A DNA stretch of 64,000 nt from Thamnaconus septentrionalis. Its lineage: Eukaryota; Chordata; Actinopteri; Tetraodontiformes; Monacanthidae. A program made the translations under genes and the position numbers. The stretch spans positions 16,036,861 to 16,100,860 of the forward strand of contig CM020501.1 of the NCBI GenBank assembly GCA_009823395.1. The letters run 5' to 3'. Every line of letters begins with the position of its first letter. Positions within the stretch are counted from its first letter, which is position 1. The notes beneath the pieces were generated by a model. The model searched no databases. It had not been told where the DNA came from and saw only the letters and a list, made by a program, of their open reading frames with translations. Positions 33,617 through 46,480 of this stretch are shown here, in pieces.

Positions 33617-36600
33617 AGGTGGGGTGGTCGTGGGGGAGGGGACAGGATATTGGGGCAACATATCCGAGTGTGTGACGCTGCAAGTTAGCGTGAACATACA
33701 TTCTGAGGGAAAGTCCTGGTGGGGAGGAACGGATATACACACATATACTCACCCTCAGATTCACCGTACGTGAAAAAAAGACCAGGACTTTGAAGAGTTG
33801 ACGTTTCACTCAGATTTTGAGACGATTGCTTCTAAAACGGGGATCCATGTTACCATGAAGGATCAACATTACCATGTTTGCCGAAGCCCCAATTTTCTGA
33901 ATTCCAGCTGCACTTTCACAGCACGTGTTTCTGGACATTGTGCCTCCCATGTGATGATTGTTGTCCACGACATCGTCTCCAAACAGAAAATTAGCATCTG
34001 GTGAATTTCAAAAAGGTACACACCACTTGGGCCTCTCAATCGCAAAGGAACATAGATCACAAAGGGACCTTAATCAACTTAATTTACTGGTGTAACCCGG
34101 TGGGAAAAACACAATGTTTCATTATTAGTAAATAGGTAAAACAAAAATAGATTAATAAATAGATAAAAAAATGGTAAATAAGTTGTTAAAATATGTTCAT
34201 TTGCATTTAATCCATTTGAGTGTGATGACACAATTGTAAAAAAAAAAAAAAGAGTCAATCAGTTATTTTATTATATTTTATATTCTACTATGTGGAGGCA
34301 CCAAACTAATTTTGTTTCTTGATTATTTTTATTTCAACTTACCTGATACGGCAACAATAACCTTAAAAATAAGAACCCAGAGCCCGACCAGTGTGATGTG
34401 GTAGGTGATTTGTGTTTATCACGTGGGTAAGGTGCTACATTGATTTACCTTTGAAGATCTGCACTCTGAGAAAACGTGGAGTATTTCAATAGTTAACACA
34501 CTTACCCATGGTTGAGCTAAAGGGTAATCAACTCAAAGCAACTTAATATTACACAGTTTCTACCCAGTAGTCTAAATTTATTCACGACTGTGTGAGTTTG
34601 GGGCTCCATTGTGGCTCCAGTCTCCCAAAATTGCAGCCGCTTTGCTTTATTTGAATCGTGTGTGTGTAGCGCTGGCACCTGAGCAAATCAATTTTGTAGA
34701 GTACAAGCTGATCCTTTCACCAAACTTCTGTAGGACACTTTTGAAAAGCCCTGCTCAAGGACTTTATATTAATTTTATATGTTATATGTTCCCTAACATG
34801 AAATGCATCAACAGACATGTTTTTCAGTCTGCAGAAGGTCCATGTTGGAACATGCAAGACTTCAAGGATGGATGGCCGCTGTACATGTTTTTTCTCTCTC
34901 TCTCTCTCTCTCTCTCTGTTCTTCAAGGCCACAGGTGGAAGATTTATTTTGGAGCAGCTTGTCGCTGCGCTGAATGGCGAGGTAATCTTAATGGTTGGGG
35001 GCGAACGCTTTGGTTCTGAGAAAACAGACTTCCTATTAATGTTAAACTCTCTCAGTCGTTCTCCTGCAGAGGCTCGGTCTAAACCCTTTTTCTCCTTGTT
35101 TTCCTGCTGCCGAGGTCAACACGTGCTTCAATACCGAAATAATACCGAGTGGCGCAAAGTTTCGGCTCGCAATGACCCATTAGTTAAAGTCTGTGGCTTG
35201 AGAAAAGAAAAGAAAAGAAACAAATATAAAAATAAATGAATCTTGCCTGAGGAAATGTCCGAGAGGTGACTGAGAGTTCACGCGGGAGCGGCCATTTCCA
35301 CAAATGCCTTTGTGGCCAGAGGTGGCCGGAGGTGAGCGCGCTGCACGTCTTCCGCAGCAAAGGACATTTTCACGTGACGTGGCTTTTCCCCTCTTTATAC
35401 CTCCCTCTTTTCTTCTCTCTCCGTCGCATTCTCTCCCGTTCCATTCTAAACCTCGGCCTCTGCCCTTCCACCTGCCGTCTCTCAGCCCGCTGCACTCTTC
35501 CTCCTCCCCTTCCCCCTCCGACTTCCTCTCCTCCACACGCTGCTACGCCTCCCATGAAACTGCCGCCGCTCCCTCTTTTTAACCTCGTTCTCCTCCTGCC
35601 CATTCTCGTTTCCCCGGAATTCTCTCTCACCATCCCCTCTTTATCCTAATACCCCCCTCCCGCTCCCCACTGCCATTCTTCATTCTAATCCATATTCATG
35701 TAATTTCTATATGGCGGTCCGGTGGGGCTGCTGTTAGGGACTGTTACTTTGTGTTAAAGGTCTTGAAAGCCGCTCTGATTTACAGTAATAACTTGGGATA
35801 TATCCAGAAATACCATTATCGATGCGTGCGCGCACTCACACACGCACGCTTGCACGCACACACCCACACACCCTCTATCGTGTTTGCAATTTCAGATCTG
35901 CTTCTTGGGCCGAGGCTCTGTGGCTATCAGCCGCGCAATCCTGCAAAAAATATTCCTTTCCTTTTAATGGAATTCCAAAAGTGTACATGCCTGCGCGTGA
36001 GCGTGTGTGTGTGTGTGGCATTTTGTGCGCGTGTGGCATTGTGTGCATGTTTTCCTTTTTTGCCTGCACATCCATTTTGCTCACACTTGCGTGTCTCAGG
36101 CTGGGAGGTAAAATGGGAAATGTGGATATTAAGGAGCCATCAATTCGCCGAACAACAAGGGAGAATTGATTGAATTTGCTCAGAGATACAATAAGACACG
36201 CGTGCGCACACACGCAGGTGCCGAGTAGAGGGAGAAAAAAACAAAAAAAAAATCAAAGTCGTGTTTGATGCACGAGGTGTCTCTGCCCGAGTCGTGCCGG
36301 CCTGCCGGTGGGATCTGAGACAAACGATTCGCGCTGAGCAGCACAATTAGCTGTTGTCATCGGGGATCCCACGATCTGGGACGTCGTCAACCGCGCAGAT
36401 GAATCTTGGCATCCCATAATGCCACCGGAATCACAGAGCTGTCAGATCAGAGCGTGCGGCCGACGGTGAAGAAGCTGTACACGTGCGCGCACGTTGCTCC
36501 ACTGGGCAGTGGAGTCCTCAAGAACAGTGTCTAATCACCCTTTCGCTCTCGCGCTGTTGCAACTTCAACAATGAAACAGTGATTGAATGAGAGCTCCGCC

Positions 36601-36990
36601 TTCCTCGGCTCGTCTGTGTAGAGCAGTTGTCTGCTGGACTCATCAGACGTGAGTAAAACTGTGTTTTTACAAGCGTTTTCAATACAGATATAGAGACAAA
36701 GATAATTCCGGATAAACAGTCGACTCCTGTGCACTGCGGCTTTGTAAATCACAAGACTGCCCCCGAGTTGTGTTATCGCTTTTGCAGCCAATTAGATTTC
36801 CATGTGTGTGTTTAGTACCATGCCGACTTTCCTTAACCGTCTGCGATAAATCATCAAAAGTGGGTTAAAAACACAGAAAGAACAGACAACTGGTTGTCAC
36901 GGATCTGGTTTCTTTCCTCCACCTTTCCCTTTAAGCTTGATTTCAGTTGGTTCTGCCGCCAACAGGAGCGTCGGCCAGCTGCTCGCCAGC
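33617..36990. other. 3.4 kb non-coding DNA, no gene seen
   Basis: AT-rich from 34000 to 34600. A short (CT)n run lies at about 34895-34918. The plus strand is pyrimidine-rich from 35390 to 35690. CA and GT steps occur near 35830-35870 and 36003-36017. No exon or transposon is recognised. Confidence 0.4.
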
Positions 36991-38639
36991 CTCTGATACG
37001 TCATATAGATTCTCCCTCCTCTGTTTTTCTTACTATTGATCCTCTGACCTATTGGGCAGGACCGGACCAATTTACGTGAGCTGATTTCATATGCAGTCAC
37101 GCACACAAGATCGTAAAAGTACACAAAAATGGATGAAGTAGGTATTTAATATACTAATATTAGTAGCATTATATTGTTAGATACACTTTATGTACTTACA
37201 TTCTTATGTTTGTAGTATTTATCTTTATTTTTAATTGATGAGTTGTTGAGCTTTGTCCTTCTTGATGTTTTAAGAAGGCAACATTTCACAAAAGTAACAT
37301 TAAAATAGATGTCAATCAAAAAAATAAAGAAAAACATAATGGGCAAACTGCTACCTACTTTAATCTTCTCTGTAATTACTTTTGGCCGACGGCCTGATTG
37401 CGATTAGATTGCTGAATTGGATTAAAAAAAAAACAAAACAAGACAAAAAAAAACCCAAAACTTTTGCAACTCTTGAAACCCAACTCCATTTCGGTCTCCT
37501 TGAAAGAGACTCGCTCCGCGGCTGAGTGACGGACACCTGAATGGGCCGAGAAACACGAGGGGCAGCGAGGCGCAGCGGGGCTCAGCTTAACCCGAGTAAG
37601 CAGCCGTCCAATGAGCGGCATAAATAGCGGAAGCAACTTTGACAACAGGGGGATACAGTAGAAAGGTGATTAACAGCAGCACTGACGAGGGAATATGCCC
37701 CAGGGGGATGAGCCGACACAGCGTGCGGGGACAGAGAAGAAATGGAATTCTAGAGGAGGGAGAGAGAGAGAGAGAGAGATACACCCAGACAGCCGCTGTG
37801 GGCAAAAGAAACAGCATGAGGCAGAATATTTTCACATCTTAGGCATTGGGGGATTTATTTCAATTCAACGAGGAGTTCCACTGTGGAAAGAAACTTGATG
37901 AACTTTGGCAAACTTGTTGCCCTTCGAACCTCAAAGAGATTATTTGCGTTTTTTTCCCCCACTCCTTGGCTAGCTATTTAACATGCTGGCGCCACTTGTG
38001 TGTAACGAAGAAACATGGAAATGAACTTAGACTCACTTCCATTTTCTTTGAATAGGAGGAGAATTTAGAAATGAACACTTTAGAAGCTTGCTGCAATTCT
38101 TCTAAAGTCATATTTTATAAAAAATTCAGTTTATTATCTGTCTGGCTGCTTGCCATTCCAGTGATTTTAAATATTTTTTTCTTGACTGTGTGAGCACAGA
38201 CAGAAAACATTTATTTCAAGTTTTCTATCAATGCGATTGTTTACATTGCTTTTCTTATCAACAAGTTTAAATTCTGTCCATAAACAGAAACAAATAGTGC
38301 TTTATGCAGGTGCTGCAGAGATCAAAGTAAGCAGAAAAAACACTTCACTCACTCAAACTGCATCCATAAAAAATTGATATATTCAATCAAATATACAATA
38401 TATGAAATATATAGACATTTACAGGACATGCCGAGGTGTGAAACTCTATAGGCAACATTACAAACTGGCAAAAATCAACTTTTGAAACTTTTGAAAACAT
38501 TTTTTTATAACACCTAACACCCAGAAAGTGTTCTGGCAGCTTTTGAGACTGTGACTGACATTAAATTGACTTTTGCCCAAACGCTCATACGGCTAAATCT
38601 TTCCTGCCATTCTCCTGCAAACAGCAGTCAGAAAACCCT
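36991..38639. other. Non-coding stretch
   Basis: Includes an AG run at about 37758-37780. The segment 37380-37640 mixes GATTAGATTGCTGAATTGG-type words with CpG-rich DNA and could be regulatory. The rest is AT-rich without recognisable features. Confidence 0.35.
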
Positions 38640-38830
38640 GCGCACCCGCCGCGCTGATACGGGTTTTTAATGACTGTTGCTTCATTAAAATTTTGTTGAA
38701 TATACATAAATGGTGGCGCACCGACCTTTGTCCCGCAAATCCCTCTAACTCACCTTGAGACCTCACTTTAATGGTGAAATTAATTGCAGCAGGTCAAGAC
38801 GGCGAAGTGGCCGCAGACTCACCCACGGCA
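38640..38830. promoter_or_regulatory. Candidate conserved non-coding element
   Basis: Contains TTTTTAATGACTGTTGC, CATTAAAATTTTG, GTGAAATTAATTGCAGC and a GGCGCACCGACC block in 190 bases without simple repeats. The words resemble homeodomain and POU sites. Inference only. Confidence 0.3.
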
Positions 38831-39661
38831 GAGCGTCTAGCTCGTCAAAGACGCAAACACACACACACACGCGCACACGCACGGCCCTCGCTGGGTAATC
38901 AAATATGAAGAAACACAAAGGTTATTCCTCTGCACCAAAAAACAAAGGCAAACAAAAACAGCCCAGATGAGATGAGGAAGCGGCCGTCGTCTGCTCCCGA
39001 ACAGCGGAGACTCAATTAAAAGTTTCTCCGTTGGCTAATGACAAATTACATCAGTGATGGGGAGAGTGATTGAACAGCAGGGGCGGGGGAGGGGTTGGGG
39101 GAGGATGCGGGGGGAGGCCACGCGGCCCCTGATTGCTTTTTTGGAACGAGGGGAAAACGATCAGGCGCAGTTTTGGGAGGACGTCCCCTCCTCCTCCTCT
39201 GCATCCCTGCAACGACAAGTTTGGCGGTGCGCCGCTAAAGCTTGAAACTTTGCCTCGCACACACACACAGCGGTTACGCACACACACTGACTTGCCAGGG
39301 TAATACAAAGCCTGTCCTGCTAACAAGAACGGAGGGTGGGCGAGGGTAAGCACGGGGGATTTGAAAATCAAGCAATGGCGAGAGCCCGATAGAAAGAAAG
39401 CGATTCATTGTAATGAGACCCCCAAAACCCCCCACCCCGCCTTGTCTACCTCTGATGAAAAAAAAAAACACAGGGAAAGGTAGACAATGCCAGCCATCAA
39501 GGAGCGACGCTGCATTATTGCGGTGTCGTAAAGCTCCAGGCTGAGCTGATGCTTGTGTGGCGGCGGAGAAATGGTGCAACTCTAATCTTTGATTGCTCAG
39601 AGGAAAAAAGAATATTATTACCACTGCTGAGAGTCTAACATTAAGTCTGGTGGTTAATGGA

Positions 39662-39664
<3 letters not shown>
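38831..39664. other. Non-coding stretch
   Basis: Short (CA)n runs lie near 38860-38882 and 39258-39290. G-rich plus strand at 39075-39120. TGGCTAATGACAAATTAC near 39033 is enhancer-like. No gene is seen. Confidence 0.35.

Positions 39665-39701
<37 letters not shown>
39665..39701. repeat. (CA)n microsatellite
   Basis: Uninterrupted CA tract of about 37 bases. Confidence 0.96.
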
Positions 39702-39704
<3 letters not shown>

Positions 39705-41037
39705 AAGACCAATGTGTCTGAAAGGCCAATTATTGTTGCCAACCAGTGTCTTGCTGTGGTGTTTGATTTTTAAACCTGGTTGGTTAGACACATATTCAGC
39801 CCCTGCCTTCAGAAAAAAAGGGTAAGAAAAATAAAAAAACAGACAAACAAAAATGTTTCTCAGAGCTTTTTATCAATAAGTTCCAAATTCCTCTCAACAA
39901 CTTGCACCTACTTTTCTGCCGTCGTGTCCTAGTTCACCCACAGATTGACCAAAATTGAAATTCTTTCTCTTTCTAGCTCTGGTCACTTTTTTTTCAGCCA
40001 CAAGATCAAAAAAGAGGTAAAAGCTCCACCTAAAGGAAGCCGAATGTGGTCACTGTAGGCTTCTAAATTCAGGGCCAACACAGAGACAAAGCACCGCTGG
40101 TGGCAGTCTCCAGTTTTCTCTCAACAACTGGAGCCTAATTTCCTGAAGTCGCCCCCCAGGGTACCTGCGGGTCATACCTGGGTAGGAAAGAAAGAAAAAC
40201 TGCACCTGTATACTTTAAAATATTTTAATTTGTGCAACCATTCTTAAGTTTCACACTTTTATAAAAAAAAAATAAAATAATTGGTGACATTACTAAAAAT
40301 ATTCAGTGAAACCTCATCAACAGACTTGAGCGCAGCATGCAACTGATATCTATTTTTGGGTTATTAAATTTCCTGCTCAGACAACAATTTATCAAGTGCA
40401 CTGGCCACACAGAGCTTTTTGTATTGCTTTGTTCACCCATTTTAAACGTACCAACTGTACGTGTTCTGTGACTAATCCAAAGTTGCATCATTTTCAGAAA
40501 ACTTTTTCCACTGTGCACGCACACACACACACACACACATGGATGACCTTGCTGGAATCACTCCACCTGAGTTCGGCGGGAAGGACAGTTGGAGTGCTGG
40601 AGGTGCTCTGGCTCCCAATCAGAACCTCAGCGTGTCGTGAAGAGAAAGCCTTCGAGTCAAACCCCAACCAGGAGGGAGGAAGACATGTACAGACAGAGGC
40701 AGGCATACCAGACAGACAGGAAGCAGAGAGTGGGTAACCACTGGATCGTATCACAGGTTATACAAACCCCCAGGTCAAAAGAGGGGACGGGCGCTCTTGT
40801 ATCTGGGCAACATGAGCGCAGAGACTAGCAGGTTGCAGGACGAGGTCCCACTAGCGCGGCAACAGGATGCCACTTATAGAGCACATACCTCCTGTCAGGG
40901 TCCACTACGTCCCTCACAGCCCCCGCCTCATTTCCAAGAAACAAGGTATTAGTCACATCCAGGGGGAAGCGAACCCATGAGGAGCAGTTTTATAAGAACA
41001 AGAAAACCAGCACAGCGCTCTGCCCCCGCCCCACCCC

Positions 41038-41039
<2 letters not shown>
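39702..41039. other. Non-coding stretch
   Basis: A (CA)n run is at about 40519-40539. The segment 40540-40990 is less AT-rich than its surroundings and may be an unrecognised repeat or old exon remnant, but no protein similarity was recognised in any frame. Confidence 0.35.

Positions 41040-41101
<62 letters not shown>
41040..41101. repeat. (CA)n microsatellite, about 62 bp
   Basis: A long uninterrupted CA tract preceded by a C-rich run. Confidence 0.97.
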
Positions 41102-41104
<3 letters not shown>

Positions 41105-42131
41105 AACATCCAGCTTGTCAAAACAGTTGACGAGAAACAACTCCCTCCCTGAACACACCTGCTTCTGGATCATCGTCATACCCCGTCTTCACCTTTCATC
41201 AAGTGCTGTGGAAATCCATTTCCTTTGAAGCAGCCCTCAGTGTTGGTCTTAGGGGCAGCCAGGTTTCACCACCTCTGAGCCAGCATTTACAATTCTTGCA
41301 GGATTGTGCCGCCGCCGTATGGCCGCTCTGCAGCCGTTCCTCGCAACACAATAAAACCACACCAGCATTTTGCAAGATAAATTTTGGAAAAAAGAGGCCG
41401 CGTCCACCTGACCCTGCTCTAAAGTGACCGCATTAATAAACTTTTCCCATCGACAGGCCGACTCTTAAAGCTACAGTGAAAAGTGCCCGAAGGCTTCCAA
41501 GTGTTTCTTATGAGCTTGGTTAAGATGTGGAGCGAAAAAAGAAAAAAAAAAAAGGCTTGACCACAACTACAGACAGTTCACAGTCTGCTCTGTCGGACGT
41601 GTAGCCTGAAATGGGTCTCAGTGGGCCAGTTGACTAGCGTGGATTCCAATGCATACTAGTACCGCCTTGTTGTGAGTGTTTGATTTGTCATCTGAAACAG
41701 AACTTCTGAACATAATTGGCCCTTTGCTAAGCCACTCCCCAAATGGTTAGTGTCCAATCCTATATTAGCAACTGCGACTATGCAGGAGGAGGTCATTTGA
41801 TCTGGCTCTGATGGTTAGCAAGCTAGCAGACTTTCCAACCGCTAAAATAATCCACAGTTTCTTAGCGTGTTAATGAGCCAAAGCGGAGTAAGAAGACGAT
41901 GGACTTTGTAAAATCAACTGCAGTGTGTGTCTTGTTGGGAGACCTGTTCTGGTGCTAATGCAGGATCTCATTGTTTATGGGACTTGGGACTCAACTTTAA
42001 CACACTACCAAATATTATTTCATTAATCTTGTTTTATATCAAAGTACAGTCGGAACTAATGACGTATTTTGTCCTCTCTTGGTTTGTTCAGATCTTTTTT
42101 TTGATGACAAAAAATATATGACCACAATTTA
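41102..42131. other. Non-coding stretch
   Basis: No gene, RNA or transposon is recognised. Confidence 0.4.
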
Positions 42132-42156
42132 AGATTAGATAAAACTTTATTGATCC
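42132..42156 (+). repeat. Short retroposon-tail-like fragment
   Basis: The words AGATAAAACTTTATTGATCC resemble a tail sequence that is common in fish non-LTR retroposons. The match is too short to be sure. Confidence 0.35.
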
Positions 42157-43450
42157 TACTCGATATATAAAATGAACAACATTGTACCTTGTTAAATGCG
42201 CCCGTACATAGAAGGCTAGTAACAATACCTGCCTCTTTTAACTGGTGCCCACTGTGAGTGTTTTATCGCACAGGGGATAAATCTGACTCGACTAACTCAG
42301 TCCCTGTGAGATCCTTCCACAATGGCTGCTTCCCAAAGAGCCAAACTCTCCACTCTTTCTGTGGCACTGTCCTCCAATGAAGACCAAACATGAAACACAT
42401 CAAACATTTAAAAATGCAGTCAGCAAGCAGAGGTGGCCAACACATTTTCAGAGCGCCGGCGAGAGGACAGGAACCATCTCTGACACTTTCAAAGAGCGCA
42501 CTGAAAAAAAAACTTTAAGGCGATTCATCAATCTCCTCGTTCCCCCCTTTTACTGCCTGTCACTTGAAAGTGCTCTTTACTCCGTGTCAGATCGGGGAGT
42601 CCAGCATCCCATGGACATCGTTTTGTCTATTGCCAAAAATTTGGACTTGGAAGGGTGAAACTGAGTATAACAAAGACAGGCCCGTCTTGACTTAACAAAG
42701 AGAAATTGTTCAACTAGATCAGTGATTTTCCGCTAAATTACAATTGTCTACTTGTGTTATCAAGAAATGGTTCCTTTTCTACAAATTCTCAAACTGTGTG
42801 AAAATAACAATAATTCAGATACTTTGGTTTGGCTTCTTGTACCCCTTTGAGTGAAGCTGATGCACCAAGCTTATTTTAGTTAATTGACATTTTATCTGGA
42901 AAAATAAAGCAGAAGAGAAAACACTTAGAAGTAAAAATGCTTCCTACTCTGCTGTCGGTGTGTTTGATGAGGCTGCAGTGCTTTCAAATCAGAAGTTCCT
43001 CATCAACGCGGGGGATACTCAGAATCCTGACAAAACCGCCATAATCTGGCAAACAAGAGGCTCCTCTGAGTGGATTAACTCAGAGTTACGAGTGGAGATC
43101 CATTAACGGAGCAGCATGAGCCACTTTTGATTTTCGCTCCTCCCAAAAAAAAAACCCACACTTGTCGTCTCATCTTTAAAAAAAGAAGAAGCTTGCAGCA
43201 GTTTCAAGGTTTGCACTCAGTGTGTGGAAAACAGTTTACTGAACGTTTTTTATTTACTTTTATTTTTTTGGATCCACTTTCCAAGGTGCTTATGGAGGCA
43301 GTTTGCTGCTTCAAAGCTTGACTTCTATCTCAAGGGCAGCCGCAAATCCAGGCGCACTCGGAGACACATGCACAGATGGACGGACATGTTGAAGATATTC
43401 TGTTGCTTTTCTGACATGAGCTTTCCCAAGAAACACATGAACTTTCTGTC

Positions 43451-43453
<3 letters not shown>
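42157..43453. other. Non-coding stretch
   Basis: Average to AT-rich DNA. No gene or transposon is recognised. Confidence 0.4.

Positions 43454-43483
<30 letters not shown>
43454..43483. repeat. (CA)n microsatellite
   Basis: Uninterrupted CA tract of about 29 bases. Confidence 0.95.
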
Positions 43484-43485
<2 letters not shown>

Positions 43486-44497
43486 GCAGCCCAGTGTTGT
43501 TGTCTCATCCTGGTTGCACCCTGTTGTTTTAGCCTCTCAGCACCTCACTTGTTCATCAAGCTCCAGCTAAAGTTGGGCTTGTGGGGCATCAAATCAAGGA
43601 CATTACGAGTTGAGGAAAGGAGTTAAAAAAAAAAAGAAGAAGAAAAACATATTGAAACCCTGTCGGTTGTGAAGGTAAGGCCATGATAGACCCCAAAGGA
43701 AAAAGCAAAGAGGTGAGAAGTGAGTGAAGAACTCAGGTAAACAAGAAAAAAAGGGGGGGAAAAACAGAAAGTGTTGAGAAGTGTAAAGCAAAATGAGAGA
43801 GGGGGGAGCTTCATACCGCACGGCCCGTCTCCGATTACAGAGAGAACAGACAGAAAGACTTTCCTCCTAGGGCAGCATCCTTCTTTTTTTTGGACAGTTA
43901 GAGCCTGTGTGTGAAATTGAAAAACAGCAGGGGGGCGAGGGGAGTAATCGAAGTCGTCTGAAAGCATCTCCCACCTTCAGCCACCTTGGTCGAGGGGCGG
44001 GGCTACACGTGCAGCCGCCGTCGATCGCACAACACGGCTTCCTGCTGACTGTTGGTCCAGGTGATGAGTTCATCACTTCACAAAGAAAGACAACAACAAC
44101 GCCCGTAACAAAAGTCCACCACACAATCGCTGCTGTGAGTTCTTGTGAAGCCGAGAACCTTGTAAAGTAATGGTGTGTGTTGTCATGTCGTCTCCGTTGC
44201 CTTTTGAGTCGGCCAAAAAAAAAATGTTTTCAAACCTGTGCTTGACGAGAGTCAGTGGACAATTGAAAGGCTCCACATCAAACTCCAAAACAAAATCCAA
44301 AGCTTGATTTGACATGACTTTCCCCAAGTCAGCACACTTTTGATGAGGTTATGTTCATGAAAAACTATCACATAAGTTAACATCACAGTTCTGTTGATAA
44401 CTCACCATTATATTGTTGCCAGTTCGGGTGACATTTTAATTTAAATCTATGAAGCCCCTGTGGAATTTCTCAGATGCAAAGAATTCACTCAGTTGAT

Positions 44498-44499
<2 letters not shown>
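43484..44499. other. Non-coding stretch
   Basis: Purine-rich near 43610-43800. No recognisable gene or transposon. Confidence 0.4.

Positions 44500-44533
<34 letters not shown>
44500..44533 (+). repeat. (CAG)11 trinucleotide repeat
   Basis: Eleven perfect CAG units. The frames through it are short (about 63 codons on minus, giving a leucine run) and lack any domain, so this is not evidence for a polyglutamine exon. Confidence 0.95.
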
Positions 44534-44535
<2 letters not shown>

Positions 44536-45259
44536 TAAGAGGAGAAAGACCAGAAGTAAAACACACTCACTTTGTTGTTTGATGATGGCGCTCCCTCTGT
44601 GTCCTCGATGTGTCCATGCCCAAGCCTGGATAATGCAAAGGGGTTGAGTGACATCTGATGTGAAAACGTTGGCCAAAATTCAAGAGGAGTATCTGTGCTG
44701 CCTGATTTGCTGAGTGAAAAAGCCGCCCCCCCCAAAAAAAATAAAAAAAATAAAATAGATAATCATTAGTTTTTCTGGTGTCCGAGGCTACTGCAGGTCG
44801 AACGGTTTCCATCTCTGAAACTCAGGAACCACAACCACATGGATGAGACACTGTCCCCGAAACCTCCTGCTATCCACTAACACGTACAAGCTTTAAATGG
44901 ATGAAATACCAACAGTGGGTGAACTGTCCCTTCTATAGCGTCAGTATCAAACACTCAGTCGTTCCACACACGCCTCCTCAGTTCAGGCCCTTGCTACATT
45001 ATTCATACATGTCAAGGAAAGGGGGGACAAGGAAAAAGAAAAATCTTAAACGGCTACTTGATGGGAAATTTTTACGTCTGACCTTTGATTCCGGAGGTCA
45101 AGTTTCCTCCTGCGGGCCGTCCGCGTGGAGCGCCGGGTGCCGGGGTCAAAGGTTAGAGCTAAGCATGCCGGCCGCCTGGCCGGCAAATGATTGATGTGGG
45201 AACACAGAGGGGTCGAGCCCCGAGCTCTCCATCACGAGCACAAACTAGCTTGCGCGCTC
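44534..45259. other. Non-coding stretch
   Basis: A-rich near 44725-44755. Becomes CpG-rich toward 45100-45290. No gene is recognised. Confidence 0.4.
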
Positions 45260-45283
45260 CCGCCGCCGCCGCCGCCGCCGCCG
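45260..45283 (+). repeat. (CCG)8 trinucleotide repeat
   Basis: Eight perfect CCG units in a CpG-rich segment (about 45200-45320). A 166-codon frame at 45187-45687 reads it as an alanine run and then becomes pyrimidine-biased sequence without a domain. Confidence 0.95.
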
Positions 45284-45559
45284 CGCTGAGCGGAGAGAGG
45301 GCCTGTGCTCTCCGGAGCCTCACCGCCACCCTTCAAAACACACAAACCTTTCCTAGCCCAAAGTGTCCATCAATTCTCCCTGTCTACCCGCTGACGCTAA
45401 TCAACTCTGACAGCCGTACCCCCCCCACCAAAAAGAAAATAACTTGCCGATCCGTCTCCGCTCTTCCATCTTACTTAACCCGCGCTCTCACTTTTTCTCT
45501 CTATTTATCTGTCACCCCCCCACTCCCCTCTCCCTCACCCACCATCCTCCCTCGGTCTT

Positions 45560-45830
45560 CGGTGCCTCACATGTCAACGGGTGACATTGAGGAGATTATT
45601 ATTGTGTTTCTATCGGCTCGCCGTGGCTTTTTTCCAGCGACCCAATTAAAACAGAATTACCAGCTCGCGCACAATCAAAGATGTTGACTGGGATAGCTTT
45701 CATGTGCTGATTTCATGTAAACTAATGTGCCTCTGCCTGATCGTCTCACTGTGTCCTTTGCCGTGGTGGAGGAAGCCAGTGGGAAGTCCACAAAAAAAAA
45801 AAAAAAAAAAATTCCCACTGGTGATCCAAA
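45560..45830. promoter_or_regulatory. Candidate non-coding element with A20 hairpin
   Basis: Contains GGAGATTATTATTGTG, CGACCCAATTAAAACAG and TTTCATGTAAACTAATG. At 45776-45821 a perfect 10-bp inverted repeat (CCAGTGGGAA / TTCCCACTGG) flanks a 26-base loop that includes 20 consecutive A. The left part looks enhancer-like; the hairpin may be a chance or retroposition-related structure. Confidence 0.3.
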
Positions 45831-46129
45831 ATGAAGCGAAATTGCCGCTGTTAACCGCCTGAAATTGGAACGTCCTCAGTCGCCGACTGAATTCTCTGTC
45901 TGTTAATCTGCAGTTGAAAGCCACAGTGGCGGAAGCTGAAGAGCAGCGGATGCTGTAGAAAGAAGGGTGTTTTTTTGATTTTTAAAAAAAAGGTCAAGAT
46001 TTTTTTTTTTTTATTCTTAGAATGAGACCCTGTATTGGCCACAATCATTTCCCTGCTTTCCATTTTCATTTCTCATATTTTTTTTTTCTGTCCGCCTTTA
46101 TACCTTTTCCACTCCCCCCTCGTGGTCGG

Positions 46130-46480
46130 TTGCTTTATGTCGATGGCATTCGATAACCACTCATTAGGACTTACGGCCCCTGTGGCATCGCAGCAAGAGG
46201 TTAATAGCCGTATGGACCTTGACCACGGAGAGCATTAATGGAATCAGGAACAGGTCCAGCCGAGGTGATGGGATTCCGAGAGAAGCCATGACACCACTTA
46301 TTGAGGCGCACGCAGCAGGATGGTACATGTACAATTAAGGCCCATTTTCATTGGTGGCCCCTCCGTTCAACTCGGGCAGTTACACCTGATTGAAAAACTC
46401 AATTTGTATGAAGCCCTGCGAATGAAAAGGAGCGGCAGGAAAATTAATACATTCAAATGCAATTCCACACCTATCTTTTG
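46130..46480. promoter_or_regulatory. Candidate conserved non-coding element, 350 bp
   Basis: A repeat-free island with ACTCATTAGGACTTACGG, GAGGTTAATAGCCG, GAGCATTAATGGAATC, TGTACAATTAAGGCCC and GGAAAATTAATACATTC. The even spacing of TAAT words in otherwise balanced sequence is the strongest enhancer-like signal in the right half. Conservation is untested. Confidence 0.38.

Noticed and set aside
40540..40990. Possible exon or LTR fragment
   Set aside because: No protein similarity recognised in six frames and no paired termini or target-site duplication found.
44485..44676. Polyleucine or polyglutamine exon from the CAG tract
   Set aside because: Frames are about 63 codons long, lack domains and lack consensus splice sites on either side.
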